Source: Roseburia sp. 499
Lineage (GTDB): Bacteria; Bacillota; Clostridia; Lachnospirales; Lachnospiraceae
Direction: 5' to 3'
Length of the DNA: 64,000 nucleotides
Assembly: GCF_001940225.2 (NCBI RefSeq)
Contig: NZ_CP135164.1
Coordinates: 3,038,001-3,102,000, forward strand
In this document: piece after piece, positions 7,436 through 18,116 of the stretch
Layout of the letters: each line of letters opens with the position of its first letter
Position numbering within the stretch: the first letter of the stretch is position 1
Notes under the pieces: model-generated
Told to the model about the DNA's origin: nothing
What the model saw: the letters and a program-made list of their open reading frames with translations, nothing else
Databases searched by the model: none
Translations under genes and position numbers: made by a program

Positions 7436-8197
7436 ATGGCTTATTTTAAATATCACTCACACAACATTTATTTTGAAGAAATTGGCATGGGTACACCCCT
7501 TCTTTTCCTACACGGAAATACGGCATCATCCGTAATGTTTTCTGAAATCAAAGAAACGTATGCAAAGGATTACAGAGTAATTCTAATAGATTTCCTTGGT
7601 TGCGGAAAATCAGAGCGTATTCAGACATGGGCTGAAGATTTATGGTATGACGAAGCAATGCAGGCGATATGCCTTTTGGACGAAAAGGGATACCAAAATG
7701 TAAATATTATCGGCACAAGCGGAGGCGCTCTTGCAGGTATTAATATTGCATTGGAACGTCCAGATCTTGTAAATAAAATAATTGCTGACAGTTTTGAAGG
7801 CGAGAAGGCAAATCCTCTCATTACCGAAAACTTACGCATAGGAAGAGAGGCATCCAAAAATGATGTTGGCTCAAAAATGTTTTATGAGATGATGAATGGT
7901 TCAGATTGGGAATCTGTGATTGATGCTGATACAAAATCTGTAATTGCACATGCAGAACATATCATTAACTTTTTTCATAAACCAATTAATACTCTAAAGG
8001 CAAAAATACTCTTTACCGGAAGCAAAGAAGATCCTTTCTTCCCTGAAGGTTTTTACGAAAATCTGTTTCATGACATGATCGGCAAAGTTGAGCATGGAAA
8101 GCAGTTTTTATTTGAACATGGCGGTCATCCCGCAATGATATCAAACCAAGAAGAATTTATATTAATAAGCAAGGCATTTTTTTCAAACCAAGATTAA
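7436..8197 (+). CDS. Alpha/beta-fold hydrolase
   Basis: A 253-residue alpha/beta hydrolase with an oxyanion-loop HGN (LLFLHGNTASS, about 24-34), nucleophile elbow IIGTSGGAL (Ser near 95), acid in FTGSKEDPFF, and catalytic His in HGGHPAM near the C terminus. All three triad members are therefore present. The substrate cannot be read; cytoplasmic esterases, haloperoxidases and C-C hydrolases share this layout. AGGAGG precedes the ATG. The gene stands alone with a leader upstream and a strong terminator downstream. Confidence 0.85.
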   Translation: MAYFKYHSHNIYFEEIGMGTPLLFLHGNTASSVMFSEIKETYAKDYRVILIDFLGCGKSERIQTWAEDLWYDEAMQAICLLDEKGYQNVNIIGTSGGALAGINIALERPDLVNKIIADSFEGEKANPLITENLRIGREASKNDVGSKMFYEMMNGSDWESVIDADTKSVIAHAEHIINFFHKPINTLKAKILFTGSKEDPFFPEGFYENLFHDMIGKVEHGKQFLFEHGGHPAMISNQEEFILISKAFFSNQD

Positions 8198-8233
8198 AAC
8201 TCAACTTATTTCAATTCAATTTTTTGGATTTAT

Positions 8234-8272
8234 AAAGCAGTCATGCACTATTATAGTGTGCGACTGCTTTTC
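8234..8272 (+). terminator. Terminator of the alpha/beta hydrolase gene
   Basis: AAAGCAGTC pairs with GACTGCTTT around an inner CACTA/TAGTG stem, then TTTTC. The following 8273-8403 holds no further recognised element apart from the ribosome site of the next gene. Confidence 0.8.
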
Positions 8273-8403
8273 TGTTTTTCCGACGCTGTAATAAATAATT
8301 CATTGTGTTAAATCCACACTATTCCAAACAAATGTTCTTGCTTTTTCCATCCACATATGCTATCCTTATATCAGAACATACGTTTGCTTCAGGAGGGATA
8401 CAC

Positions 8404-9756
8404 ATGAATTTGCAGATGAATATGGATTTGATGGAAAAACTGACGATTTTATCTGATGCCGCTAAATATGACGTTGCCTGTACTTCCAGCGGGGTAGACC
8501 GCAAGGGAACCGGGAAGGGAATGGGGAATTCCATTGCCCCGGGAATCTGCCATACTTTTTCTGCTGATGGACGCTGTGTTTCTCTTTTGAAAATCCTCTT
8601 TACCAATGAATGTATTTTTAACTGTGCCTATTGTCTAAATAATTGCAACAGTGACGTAAAGCGTGCTGCTTTTACACCGGAAGAAGTCTGCACCATTACT
8701 ATGGAATTTTACCGCCGTAACTATATTGAAGGATTATTTTTAAGCTCCGGCATTATGATAAGTCCTAACTATACCATGGACCTAATTTATCAAACTGTTT
8801 ATCAATTAAGAACCATTCACCACTTCAATGGTTATATTCATGTAAAGGCAATTCCGGGAGCAGACCCGGTACTTGTGGAAAAGACCGGCTTCCTTGCAGA
8901 TCGTATGAGCATAAATTTAGAGCTTCCTACTTCCGATGGTCTGAAACAGCTTGCCCCTTATAAATCACGGAAAACTATTTTAAAGCCAATGCGTCAGATT
9001 CAAAATGGCATTGCAGAAAATAAACACGAACTTATGGTATACCATAAAGCTCCCACCTTTGTCCCCGCCGGTCAATCTACACAAATGATTATTGGCGCCA
9101 CCCCGGAAAATGACTTCCAGATTATGAGCGTAGCAGAAGGGCTTTATAAAAAGTTTTCTTTAAAACGTGTCTTTTATTCTGCTTTTGTAAACGTAAATAA
9201 TAATTCCAATCTTCCGACCACTGCCGGAGGACCACCACTATTACGGGAACACCGCCTTTATCAGGCAGACTGGTTACTGCGGTACTACAACTTTGAAGTA
9301 TCGGAATTATTGTCAGAAGACCGACCTGACTTTAATATATTTCTTGACCCTAAATGTGACTGGGCACTACGACATCTGGAATACTTCCCTGTAGAAATTA
9401 ATCGTGCCAGTTACCAAACTCTGCTACGCGTTCCGGGCATCGGCTACAAATCTGCAGAACGCATTGTAAAGGCGCGCAAAATGAACAAACTTACCTTTGA
9501 TGATCTTAAAAAAATCGGAGTCGTATTGAAGCGGGCACTTTACTTTATTACCTGTTCCGGCAAGATGATGTATAACACCAAACTAGAAGAAAACTATATC
9601 TGTGAGAATCTTTTGCGGGATAAAACACAAATTCCCAGAGAAATCCGCGAAGGTGGCTACCAACAGTTGAGTTTCTTTGACCAGGATATGCGTGCAGACT
9701 TTCACCTCACCGATGCACAGATTATTCCACCGGGACAACAAATTACCGCCATATAA
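8404..9756 (+). CDS. Radical SAM protein, putative DNA modification/repair (TIGR03916-like)
   Basis: A 450-residue radical SAM enzyme. The [4Fe-4S] motif CxxxCxxC reads CIFNCAYC near residue 71. A C-terminal helix-hairpin-helix (INRASYQTLLRVPGIGYKSAERIVKARK region) suggests DNA binding. This matches the family annotated as putative DNA modification/repair radical SAM protein, which almost always sits next to the gene found here downstream, a uracil-DNA-glycosylase-linked protein. AGGAGGG before 8404 decides the start; the longer frame from 8305 lacks a ribosome site. The reaction is unknown. The two genes are 11 bases apart. Confidence 0.88.
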   Translation: MNLQMNMDLMEKLTILSDAAKYDVACTSSGVDRKGTGKGMGNSIAPGICHTFSADGRCVSLLKILFTNECIFNCAYCLNNCNSDVKRAAFTPEEVCTITMEFYRRNYIEGLFLSSGIMISPNYTMDLIYQTVYQLRTIHHFNGYIHVKAIPGADPVLVEKTGFLADRMSINLELPTSDGLKQLAPYKSRKTILKPMRQIQNGIAENKHELMVYHKAPTFVPAGQSTQMIIGATPENDFQIMSVAEGLYKKFSLKRVFYSAFVNVNNNSNLPTTAGGPPLLREHRLYQADWLLRYYNFEVSELLSEDRPDFNIFLDPKCDWALRHLEYFPVEINRASYQTLLRVPGIGYKSAERIVKARKMNKLTFDDLKKIGVVLKRALYFITCSGKMMYNTKLEENYICENLLRDKTQIPREIREGGYQQLSFFDQDMRADFHLTDAQIIPPGQQITAI

Positions 9757-9767
9757 GGAGGCTATTT

Positions 9768-10568
9768 ATGTATATTTTTCTTTGCGAGGACAGTGTCGAT
9801 GGCATCTTCACCGGAGTATATGATGCTTGGGCAAGTCATTATGGCCATCGTAATATATCTCTTACCACACGCACACCGGACAATTACACTTTATTTGACG
9901 AATACATTTCCGTCACTCCCGATGCAGAAAAGAGCCACAAAGTTGGAAATACATTACTGCAACGTCTAGGCGCAAATGTTTATTCACAAATTTGCGAGGC
10001 TGCATCCGCTCTGGAAGAACCTTCTCGCAAGTCCAACCAACTCTCTAAGGCGGATGCTATCTATCGGACCATTGTACTGGGACTTTCGCTCAAAGATGGT
10101 CGCCACGTCTTGGAATACTTGGGAGAACCTTATGTAAACCGAGTATTTCAACTTTCACGTGCTACCAGTAATGAAGCCCACCATCTTCTTGGATTTTTAC
10201 GATTTCAGGAATTGGAGAATGGAGTTCTTTTTGCCCGTATCCACCCCAAGAACGATGTGCTTCCTTTATTGGGCGACCATTTCTCCGACCGCTTACCGGA
10301 AGAAAACTTCATGATTTATGATGAGACACGAAAAAAGGCCGCTCTGCACCGGAAAGGTTCTTACTTTTTCCTTACCGGCACCGAGGGCCTGAATGAAGAA
10401 ATGTTACATCGTTTTTCTTCGGAAGAACTGGAATATCAACGGCTGTGGTGTGGCTTTTTTGAAAGCATTGCCATTGAAGCCAGACGCAATCCCAAACTAC
10501 AAAACCAAAATATTCCGAAACGTTTCCAGAAAGACGCAGTGGAATTTTCTTCTAATTCTTATAACTGA
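9768..10568 (+). CDS. Putative DNA metabolism protein (TIGR03915/DUF4130-like)
   Basis: A 266-residue soluble protein starting [21 protein letters not shown], typical of the TIGR03915 family that partners the radical SAM gene upstream; DUF4130 forms its C-terminal half and in other species is fused to uracil-DNA glycosylase. The segment [35 protein letters not shown] is recognisable as that domain. Function is unproven; the pair is inferred to act on DNA. AAGGAGG precedes the ATG, 11 bases after the upstream stop. Its 3' end overlaps the convergent MCP gene by 10 bases. Confidence 0.85.
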   Translation: MYIFLCEDSVDGIFTGVYDAWASHYGHRNISLTTRTPDNYTLFDEYISVTPDAEKSHKVGNTLLQRLGANVYSQICEAASALEEPSRKSNQLSKADAIYRTIVLGLSLKDGRHVLEYLGEPYVNRVFQLSRATSNEAHHLLGFLRFQELENGVLFARIHPKNDVLPLLGDHFSDRLPEENFMIYDETRKKAALHRKGSYFFLTGTEGLNEEMLHRFSSEELEYQRLWCGFFESIAIEARRNPKLQNQNIPKRFQKDAVEFSSNSYN

Positions 10569-12646
10569 AACATATTTACGATATTCTGTAGTCTTGCAAT
10601 ATTCTCTTCGCTGCTATCTACCAAATCATTATTTACCTGTACCACTTGGAACATTTCCTGAGTTCTCTGGGCAATATCTGTAATTCCGGTAGCCGACTCA
10701 CTTACGGTCTTACTTACATTGTCCACTGCCTCGGCAATTTCCATAATTGCCTTCTGCAGGGCATCAATCTGACCTCCGATTTCACTCATATTGCCTTCAA
10801 AGCTCGTGGCATCTTCTGTATATTGTTCTGCGACAGTATTGAAATTACCATAATCGGTTAATACATTTTGCTCCAAGAAATCCGAGCTTTCCTTCAGGCA
10901 AAGCGCCATATTTTCCACTGCTGTATTAACCTCTTCAATAATCTCATTGATATCTGTTACCGTATTGGAGGTTTGCTCTGCAAGAGAACCAATTTCTCCT
11001 GCAACTACTGCAAATCCTTTTCCGGCTTCTCCTGCTCTTGCCGCTTCTATGGATGCATTCAACGCCAATAAATTGGTCTGACTGGAAATATCCAGAATAG
11101 CTTTTGTCAGTTCATTAATTCTTTCCACAGCCTTTGCCTGTTCAATTGCTTGATTTGACCTACGACGTACATTCTCGTACATCTGTGTTGTCTTTTCACT
11201 TGCTGTCTGAGTAGCTCCCTTTAACTGACTAGCACGCTCTTTTACCTCTGTAGAAGATTTCTTTCCTTCTTCGGAACGATTCTGAATTACTCCTGCACGC
11301 TGACGAATATCCATAATGGTATTATTTACGGTTTCCATGGTAGCTGCTGTCTCTTCCATAGCTGCTGCAAGCTCCTGTGTAACTGCAACATTGCTCTCAC
11401 CCATTTCACTAACCTGGTCCGTTGTCTTTGTCATTTGCTCTATGGTATTGGTCATATCTTCGTCTGCTACTCGCACATCTTCTACCATCTTACGAAGATT
11501 CTTACGCATCTCATGCATGGATTTCGCCATAGTAGCCGTTTCATCTTTTTTCTTATAAAGAATATCGTTTGCCGGATTATGAATAAAGTTAAACTTTGCC
11601 GTAGACTCTACAATACCATTAATCTGAGTGATTGGTTTCGTAAGACCTCTACTAAGAATAAGTCCAATCACTCCTGAAATAACTAATGCCAAAATTGCTC
11701 CGCAAAGAATTAACTTCGCCACATGCACTGCCTCTTCCTGAAGTTCTGATATCGGAACCGTCATCACAAGAACCATACCATTATTTAAATTGGTATAATA
11801 CATATTCTTCTTGGCGCCCTTATAGGTATATTCTATAAACTGCTCCGCCTGATTCGAATCTGCTACTGCCTTCTCTACTACGGATAAACTGCTATCTGTT
11901 TCAGAAAGCCTTGTTCCGGTCTCTATCCCTTTGTGATACATGACCTTTCCCTCTGTATTTGTCAAGAAACTGTATCCCATACCTTCAGATGATGCATCCT
12001 CTAACGTATCCTCAAACTCTGAAAAGTCAATATCCATTCCTATAATACCAATGGATTCCCCATCTACATAAATCGGAACCACATAAGAAATCATATAAAC
12101 ATTGATATTAGAATTTAGGTATGGCTCCATCCAGGTTGCCTGCTTATTTTGCACTGGAATATAATACCATCCCACATGTTCCAAATCACTTTCATCATAC
12201 ATGGAAAAATCTGTAGGTGTAACACTTTCAAATGCTGCATCATCAGAATCTCTGGTAAGAAACAAGCCACTGGTAGGCTCTGTAAATTCAGGATTATAAC
12301 GAATATAAGCTGTCAGGGCCCCTTCTGTATTCGTAGCAGCTTCTATCAGAACATTCTCCATCTGCTCTGTATAGGCTTCCACATATTCCTCACTCGACTT
12401 AAATTCATCCACATCTGTTAGATTTGCTACTGCAATACTGTACACCGTATCAACCGATTGTGAAACACGCTGTAGCATTCCATTGATTTTTTCGCTCTGC
12501 TCACGACCGTTAAGAGCCATTATTTTCTTAGAATCTTCATAGGATGTCCTATATGCATTCTGTATACTTAGTACCCCACAGACAAGAACAGAAATTGCAG
12601 CACATAAAAGCACCGATAACGTAATTTTGGTTTTTATTGACCTCAT
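10559..12646 (-). CDS. Methyl-accepting chemotaxis protein with dCache-type sensor
   Basis: A 695-residue receptor. TM1 (about 8-30) is followed by a roughly 270-residue extracellular sensor resembling double-Cache (features [18 protein letters not shown] and [20 protein letters not shown]), TM2 (about 310-332), HAMP (about 333-390), and the cytoplasmic coiled coil. The hairpin tip with the strongly conserved [21 protein letters not shown] motif contacts CheA and CheW. The ligand is not predictable; dCache often binds amino acids or organic acids. AAAGGGGG precedes the ATG. cheW lies 9 kb away on the other strand. Confidence 0.92.
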   Translation of the reverse strand: MRSIKTKITLSVLLCAAISVLVCGVLSIQNAYRTSYEDSKKIMALNGREQSEKINGMLQRVSQSVDTVYSIAVANLTDVDEFKSSEEYVEAYTEQMENVLIEAATNTEGALTAYIRYNPEFTEPTSGLFLTRDSDDAAFESVTPTDFSMYDESDLEHVGWYYIPVQNKQATWMEPYLNSNINVYMISYVVPIYVDGESIGIIGMDIDFSEFEDTLEDASSEGMGYSFLTNTEGKVMYHKGIETGTRLSETDSSLSVVEKAVADSNQAEQFIEYTYKGAKKNMYYTNLNNGMVLVMTVPISELQEEAVHVAKLILCGAILALVISGVIGLILSRGLTKPITQINGIVESTAKFNFIHNPANDILYKKKDETATMAKSMHEMRKNLRKMVEDVRVADEDMTNTIEQMTKTTDQVSEMGESNVAVTQELAAAMEETAATMETVNNTIMDIRQRAGVIQNRSEEGKKSSTEVKERASQLKGATQTASEKTTQMYENVRRRSNQAIEQAKAVERINELTKAILDISSQTNLLALNASIEAARAGEAGKGFAVVAGEIGSLAEQTSNTVTDINEIIEEVNTAVENMALCLKESSDFLEQNVLTDYGNFNTVAEQYTEDATSFEGNMSEIGGQIDALQKAIMEIAEAVDNVSKTVSESATGITDIAQRTQEMFQVVQVNNDLVDSSEENIARLQNIVNMFQL

Positions 12647-12719
12647 AGTAGTCCCCCTTTATCCTTTGTGTTTTATTTCTTTTTCACAAATACTACTATA
12701 ATTTTACCATATTTTCCGT

Positions 12720-13589
12720 CTATTTCAACATATTTTCAATGATGTTACTAAGTTTTGCAAACTGTTCCAATGTCAATGCCTCTCCACGAATACTTGGATT
12801 CACACCTAGTTGTGCTATCGCCTCTCCTATCTTCTCTTTGGATAACGGAATATCCGGAGCATTATTCAGACCATTTGCCAGTGTTTTTCGACGCTGATTA
12901 AAAGATGCACGAATAATACGAAACATTAACTTTTCATCCTCCACCTGTACCGGAACCTCTGTATGACGTGTAAGACGTATTACAGCACTCCCTACATTCG
13001 GTCTTGGCATAAAACAATTAGGTGGCACGTTAGCTACAATTTCCGGTTTGGCATAATACTGCACTGCCAGAGAAAGTGCGCCATAATCCTTTGTTCCAGG
13101 TCCCACCTGCATTCGGTCTGCTACTTCCTTCTGTACCATAATCGTAATACTATCAATAGGAACATGACTTTCAAACAATCCCATAATAATAGGCGTCGTA
13201 ATATAATACGGAAGATTAGCCACTACTTTAATGGGCTTTCCTCCATTTCGCTCTTCTGCCAACCGGTTAATATCTACTTTTAAAATATCGTCATTGATTA
13301 CTTCTACATTATCATAATCACTTAAAGTATCTTCTAATATTGGAATCAAATTCTTATCTATCTCTACTGCCGCTACCGCTCTTGCATTTTCGCAAAGATA
13401 CTGTGTCATTGTTCCGATTCCCGGTCCAATTTCCAATACAAAGTCCTCTTTCGTCACACCGGCTGCTGCAATAATACGTTCCAACACTCTTGTATCAATC
13501 AAAAAATTTTGCCCAAACTTTTTCTGAAAATTAAAATTATATTTTTGTAATACCGCTATGGTATTCTGTGGATTTCCTAATGTTGCCAT
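12720..13589 (-). CDS. rsmA: 16S rRNA dimethyladenosine transferase RsmA/KsgA
   Basis: A 289-residue SAM-dependent methylase that dimethylates two adjacent adenines near the 3' end of 16S rRNA late in 30S assembly. Visible motifs: FGQNFLID near residue 25, the SAM loop EIGPGIGT (53-60), acidic EID after the next strand, and the catalytic NLPYY (125-129). CAGGAG precedes the ATG. It lies 19 bases downstream of tatD in the order GGDEF gene, tatD, rsmA, a common Firmicute neighbour pair. Confidence 0.95.
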   Translation of the reverse strand: MATLGNPQNTIAVLQKYNFNFQKKFGQNFLIDTRVLERIIAAAGVTKEDFVLEIGPGIGTMTQYLCENARAVAAVEIDKNLIPILEDTLSDYDNVEVINDDILKVDINRLAEERNGGKPIKVVANLPYYITTPIIMGLFESHVPIDSITIMVQKEVADRMQVGPGTKDYGALSLAVQYYAKPEIVANVPPNCFMPRPNVGSAVIRLTRHTEVPVQVEDEKLMFRIIRASFNQRRKTLANGLNNAPDIPLSKEKIGEAIAQLGVNPSIRGEALTLEQFAKLSNIIENMLK

Positions 13590-13608
13590 AATCGCTCCTG
13601 TTCTATTC

Positions 13609-14388
13609 CTATTTTACACTTCCAAAAAAGAGACGCTCCGCATTCCTTTTCGTAACTTCTATCACTTCCTCCGGTGTAATCTCCCGAATTCGTGCAATTT
13701 CTGCTGCTACATAAGGTAAATTCAAAGAAGAATTACGACTTCCACGATGCGGTTCCGGTGCAAGATATGGGCAATCAGTTTCTAACAGTATTCGTTCCAA
13801 TGGTACGTTTGCAGCTACCTCTTTCAATTTCTTTGCATTTTTAAAGGTTACTACTCCACCAATTCCAATATAGTACCCCATTTTCACATATTCTTCCGCC
13901 ATTTCTCTGGAATAAGAAAAACAGTGTATCACACCCGGAATCTGTTCTGCATGAATCTCTTTCATTAACTTTAATGTATCTTCTGCCGCATCTCTGGAAT
14001 GAATAATCACCGGAAGGTTCGCTTTCTCCGCCAGCTTCATCTGCCACTCGAACCAATACCGCTGTGCCTTTTGAACTTCTTCCTCTTTATCCCAGTAATA
14101 ATCCAGTCCAATTTCTCCGATTGCTACCACCTTTTCCAGTGCTGCATTTTCCTCCAGCCACTGGCATGTCTCCTGATTCAAATCACTAATGTCGCTTGGA
14201 TGAATCCCGATAGCTCCATAAATAAAATCATACTTTTTCGCAAGTTCTACCGTATCCTTCGAACCACGAAAATCAGAACCTACATTTATAATTGTTTCAA
14301 TTCCATTTTCCTTCATGGATGACAACAGCTGCTCTCTGTCACTATCAAACTGCTTGTCATCATAATGTGCATGACTTTCAAATATCAT
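13609..14388 (-). CDS. tatD: TatD-family metal-dependent deoxyribonuclease
   Basis: A 259-residue TIM-barrel hydrolase. Metal ligands begin with HAH at residues 6-8 (FESHAHYDD), then a Glu in AIGEIGLDY, His in PVIIHSRDA, His in GVIHCFSYS, and Asp in LLETDCPYLAPEP. TatD/YcfH enzymes trim DNA 3' ends and act in DNA turnover. GTAGGAG places the start at 14388, so the longer frame to 14412 is rejected. The start overlaps the 3' end of the GGDEF gene by 11 bases, implying co-transcription. Confidence 0.93.
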   Translation of the reverse strand: MIFESHAHYDDKQFDSDREQLLSSMKENGIETIINVGSDFRGSKDTVELAKKYDFIYGAIGIHPSDISDLNQETCQWLEENAALEKVVAIGEIGLDYYWDKEEEVQKAQRYWFEWQMKLAEKANLPVIIHSRDAAEDTLKLMKEIHAEQIPGVIHCFSYSREMAEEYVKMGYYIGIGGVVTFKNAKKLKEVAANVPLERILLETDCPYLAPEPHRGSRNSSLNLPYVAAEIARIREITPEEVIEVTKRNAERLFFGSVK

Positions 14389-16039
14389 TTTTTCTCCTAC
14401 TTGCCAGAACAACCGTATCTATTAAGTCATTTTCCTTCTCATACCTCATACAGACGCTGTTCTTTCTATATTTTTTTGCCTGATATAGCGCTTTGTCTGC
14501 AGAATGAAGATACTCCCACACCCCCTTTTGCTCTCTTGGCACGGTATTGTGAATTCCCTGAGATATAGTAACAACCTTTCTCTCCGGAGAGTAATCATGT
14601 AAAATTTGCTTCTCTAAAATGCGTTTTCTCAAAAGCACTGCCTGATGCAAAATTTCTTCATCCGATTTTCCATAATAAATAATTACAAACTCATCTCCAC
14701 CATATCGTGTACAGAAAACATCATTATCATTCTCCATCATCTGACGCAAGGCTTCTCCAATAACCTTTAGACATTCATCCCCCTTTTGATGTCCATATCC
14801 ATCATTATACTGTTTAAAATAATCCACGTCCAGAATTTCTATTCCAAAAGTATTCTGAGCCTGATAAGCCTTTTCAAAAAGTTCTTCTGCAAACACTTTT
14901 AAGCGATACCGATTCGGAAGCTTGGTAAGAGCATCTCGCTCTGCCTTCTCCTGCAGTCTGCTCGTCTCCTTACGAAGCAATTTTTCCTTTCCTATAGCCT
15001 CTTCCAGACTAAATCGCAACTCTGCTGAACGACGAAGCATAGCAAGGTTTTCTTTATCCTGTACTTCTCTATACTCATAAAGCTTTGCACATGACTCCAA
15101 ATATTCCTTTCTGTTTCTCTGCTCCTTAAAATAACGGATTTTTAAACATAAAAACTTTATCTTTAAATTTGTAATCTGGGTCTGTTCCACCATCTCTTCC
15201 ATTTTCTGAAAAAACTGTTCCAATTCCGTATACTTTTTCAGCCTGAACAAGAATTCTCCAAAGCAAAGAATATCCTCCCACGCCTCTAAAAACGTCTGAA
15301 CATCTCCCATACTTTTCATAATCATTGCAACATACTGCTCGCATTCCTCGTTTCTTCCCTGCGCATGGCGAAGTTGGGCTTGAAAACTACGAATCAACAG
15401 CATATCTACACTTTCCAGCTGTTCTCCCTGCATACGCTTTATCATCTTTTGCTCTGCTTCTTCTGCTTCCGAAATCTTTCCCAATTCCAGATAACAATGC
15501 CCTAATATTGTATACAACATAATAAGGTTTTCCCTAGCGTGTGAATTTGTCTGAAATTTCTGAAGCAACTGTTCCGATTCCAAAAGGTAATGTATCGCAC
15601 GTTCAAATTCTTCCAAGTATACATAAAGTTGTCCCAGATTATTATAAATTATCGCTGTCTCATATTCACAATTATGCCTTTTCGCAACCCTTAATCCTAA
15701 GAGATACTGATCCAAAGCAACTGTTACATTCCCTTGATTCGCAGCGCTAACCCCCATAAAATTATAAGACTTTACCAAAATTGACCACTGTGATGCTTCC
15801 TTCTGATATTCAATTCCTAACTGCAAACATTCTATAAAATTTTTATCATCATTCAGAGTAAAATAAACATTGGATAGATGGTAATATCCAAACCCTAAGA
15901 GATTAATATCATTTTCCTTCTTGCCTTTTTGTATTAATCTTTGACATAGTTCCAGACAAACCTGTGGTTCTGTTACTCCCTGTGTCAATATTTTATCCGT
16001 TATCTTTCTAACTTCGCTTGGATAATTGGAAAAATCCAT
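14378..16039 (-). CDS. TPR-repeat diguanylate cyclase
   Basis: A 553-residue soluble protein. Residues about 1-340 form TPR-like helical repeats (for example YNFMGVSAANQGNVTVALDQ, IIYNNLGQLYVYLEEFERAI); a short coiled coil links them to a GGDEF domain (about 375-540) with DALTKLPNR and RYGGDEFVIIY, the intact active site for making c-di-GMP. The inhibitory I-site RxxD is not present: NDND stands at that place. It is the first gene of the tatD-rsmA operon. The TPR part probably senses a protein or peptide partner. Ribosome site AAAGGA. Confidence 0.9.
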   Translation of the reverse strand: MDFSNYPSEVRKITDKILTQGVTEPQVCLELCQRLIQKGKKENDINLLGFGYYHLSNVYFTLNDDKNFIECLQLGIEYQKEASQWSILVKSYNFMGVSAANQGNVTVALDQYLLGLRVAKRHNCEYETAIIYNNLGQLYVYLEEFERAIHYLLESEQLLQKFQTNSHARENLIMLYTILGHCYLELGKISEAEEAEQKMIKRMQGEQLESVDMLLIRSFQAQLRHAQGRNEECEQYVAMIMKSMGDVQTFLEAWEDILCFGEFLFRLKKYTELEQFFQKMEEMVEQTQITNLKIKFLCLKIRYFKEQRNRKEYLESCAKLYEYREVQDKENLAMLRRSAELRFSLEEAIGKEKLLRKETSRLQEKAERDALTKLPNRYRLKVFAEELFEKAYQAQNTFGIEILDVDYFKQYNDGYGHQKGDECLKVIGEALRQMMENDNDVFCTRYGGDEFVIIYYGKSDEEILHQAVLLRKRILEKQILHDYSPERKVVTISQGIHNTVPREQKGVWEYLHSADKALYQAKKYRKNSVCMRYEKENDLIDTVVLASRRKNDI

Positions 16040-16063
16040 GGGCTACATTCCTTTCTATACAGA

Positions 16064-16113
16064 AAAACGTATTTAAGAAGGACATACTTCTTTTCCTCTC
16101 TTAAATACGTTTT
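16064..16113 (-). terminator. Terminator of metG
   Basis: AAAACGTATTTAAGA (16064-16078) pairs perfectly with TCTTAAATACGTTTT (16099-16113), ending in TTTTT on the minus strand. Confidence 0.75.
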
Positions 16114-16133
16114 ATGTTTTCAATTATCCCTTA

Positions 16134-18104
16134 CTAGCAAATTTCCGCTCCGGAAGGCATATTCTTCTCCGGCACTACCAGAGCAAGCTGTCCATTTTCG
16201 TCTTCTGCACAGAGCAACATTCCTTCGGATAAAACTCCCGCTAGCTTTGCCGGTTTCAGATTCACCAGAACCATTACTTTCTTTCCTACCATTTCTTCCG
16301 GTGTATAGAACTTACGAATTCCCGATACAATCTGTTTCACCTGACTGCCAATCCGCACCTGAGAGCAAAGCAACTTCTTTGACTTTTCAACCGCTTCACA
16401 AGCAATAACTTCTCCTACCTGAAACTGCATTCTCATGAAATCATCATACTCTATTTCAGGCTTAGATTCAATATCTATTCCAATTTCTTCCTGTTTTTCT
16501 TTTAATACATCTTCTTTCTGCGGATGTAACTGTGCCACCTTTTCCATCACTTCTTCTACTTTCATACGTTCAAAAAGAATTTCCGGTTCTTCTGTAACCT
16601 TTGTTCCACTAACATAATGACCAAAGGTATCTAAGCTTTCGTATGGTACTTCTTTTGCATTTAACTGAGCCAGAATCTTTTCTGCGGTCTGAGGCATAAA
16701 GCTCTTTAACAGTGTAGCACCGATAGAAATACTTTCTACCAGATTATACAAAACAGTTGCAAGACGTGGCTTATCTGCTTCTTCTTTTGCCAGAATCCAT
16801 GGTGTTGTTTCATCAATATATTTATTACAGCGTTTGAAGAGATTAAATATCTCTGTAATAGCATCTGCTACACGAAGTTCTTCCATCTTGGCAGCAACTT
16901 TTTCAACAGTTCCGGTTACCACGTTCTTCAAGTCTTCATCAACTGCATCGGTTACACCTGCATCCGTTACTACTCCATCAAAGTACTTGTTACTCATGGA
17001 AACAGTTCTGTTTACCAAATTCCCCAGCGTATTCGCTAAATCAGAATTTCTTCGCTCTGTTACTAACTCCCAGGAAATAACGCCATCATTGTCAAATGGC
17101 ATCTCATGAAGCAGGAAATAACGGATGGCATCTACACCAAACATATCTACCAGTTCATCTGCATACAACACATTTCCCTTGGATTTACTCATTTTACCAT
17201 CGCCCTGTAACAGCCACGGATGTCCGAATACCTGTTTTGGAAGTGGTAAATCCAATGCCATCAGGAAAATCGGCCAGTAAATCGTATGAAAACGAATAAT
17301 ATCCTTACCTATTAAGTGAAGGTCTGCCGGCCAATTCTTATTGAACAGCTCTGAAGAATTGCCATCTACATCATATCCTATCTTAGTAATATAGTTGGTC
17401 AACGCATCCAACCATACATAAACCACATGCTTTGGATCGAAATCTACCGGAATTCCCCAGCTGAATGATGTTCTGGATACACACAAGTCCTGAAGTCCCG
17501 GCAATAAGAAGTTATTCATCATCTCATTCTTACGGGACACCGGTTGAATGAAATCCGGATGTGTATTGATATGTTCAATCAAACGATCTGCATATTTACT
17601 CATTTTAAAGAAATACGCCTCTTCCTTGGCAGGCTGCACGTCTCTTCCACAGTCCGGACACTTTCCATCCACTAACTGAGACTCTGTCCAGAAGGATTCG
17701 CAAGGAGTACAATACAAGCCTTCATAAGAACCTTTGTAAATGTCCCCCTGATCATATAACTTTTTAAAAATTTTAGCTACTTGAGTTTCATGATCTTTAT
17801 CTGTAGTACGAATGAAATTGTCATAAGACGCTCCCATCAAATCCCAAACTTCTTTTACCTGACCTGCTATATTATCGACATATTCCTTTGGCGTAATTCC
17901 TGCTGCCTCTGCCTTTTCCTGAATCTTCTGTCCATGTTCATCTGTTCCTGTCTGGAAATAAACATCATAACCTTCCTGACGCTTATATCTTGCAATCGCA
18001 TCTGCCAATACGATTTCATAGGTATTACCAATATGCGGTTTGCCTGACGTATAAGCAATTGCTGTTGTCATATAATATTTTCCTTTGTTACATTTTGTAC
18101 ACAT
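16134..18104 (-). CDS. metG: Methionine-tRNA ligase
   Basis: A 656-residue class I synthetase that charges tRNA-Met. The HIGH motif reads HIGN (24-27), KMSKS is exact (KMSKSKGNVLYADEL), and a zinc knuckle with CTPC and CPDC lies near 130-150. A C-terminal EMAPII/Trbp111-type tRNA-binding domain (about 550-656, MRMQFQVGEVIACEAVEKSKK) is fused. AGGAGG 8 bases before 18104 supports this start, giving an unusual N terminus MCTKCNKGKYYM; a second ATG at MTTAIAY has a weaker site. A T-box leader controls it. Confidence 0.96.
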   Translation of the reverse strand: MCTKCNKGKYYMTTAIAYTSGKPHIGNTYEIVLADAIARYKRQEGYDVYFQTGTDEHGQKIQEKAEAAGITPKEYVDNIAGQVKEVWDLMGASYDNFIRTTDKDHETQVAKIFKKLYDQGDIYKGSYEGLYCTPCESFWTESQLVDGKCPDCGRDVQPAKEEAYFFKMSKYADRLIEHINTHPDFIQPVSRKNEMMNNFLLPGLQDLCVSRTSFSWGIPVDFDPKHVVYVWLDALTNYITKIGYDVDGNSSELFNKNWPADLHLIGKDIIRFHTIYWPIFLMALDLPLPKQVFGHPWLLQGDGKMSKSKGNVLYADELVDMFGVDAIRYFLLHEMPFDNDGVISWELVTERRNSDLANTLGNLVNRTVSMSNKYFDGVVTDAGVTDAVDEDLKNVVTGTVEKVAAKMEELRVADAITEIFNLFKRCNKYIDETTPWILAKEEADKPRLATVLYNLVESISIGATLLKSFMPQTAEKILAQLNAKEVPYESLDTFGHYVSGTKVTEEPEILFERMKVEEVMEKVAQLHPQKEDVLKEKQEEIGIDIESKPEIEYDDFMRMQFQVGEVIACEAVEKSKKLLCSQVRIGSQVKQIVSGIRKFYTPEEMVGKKVMVLVNLKPAKLAGVLSEGMLLCAEDENGQLALVVPEKNMPSGAEIC

Positions 18105-18116
18105 AAATTTTTCCTC

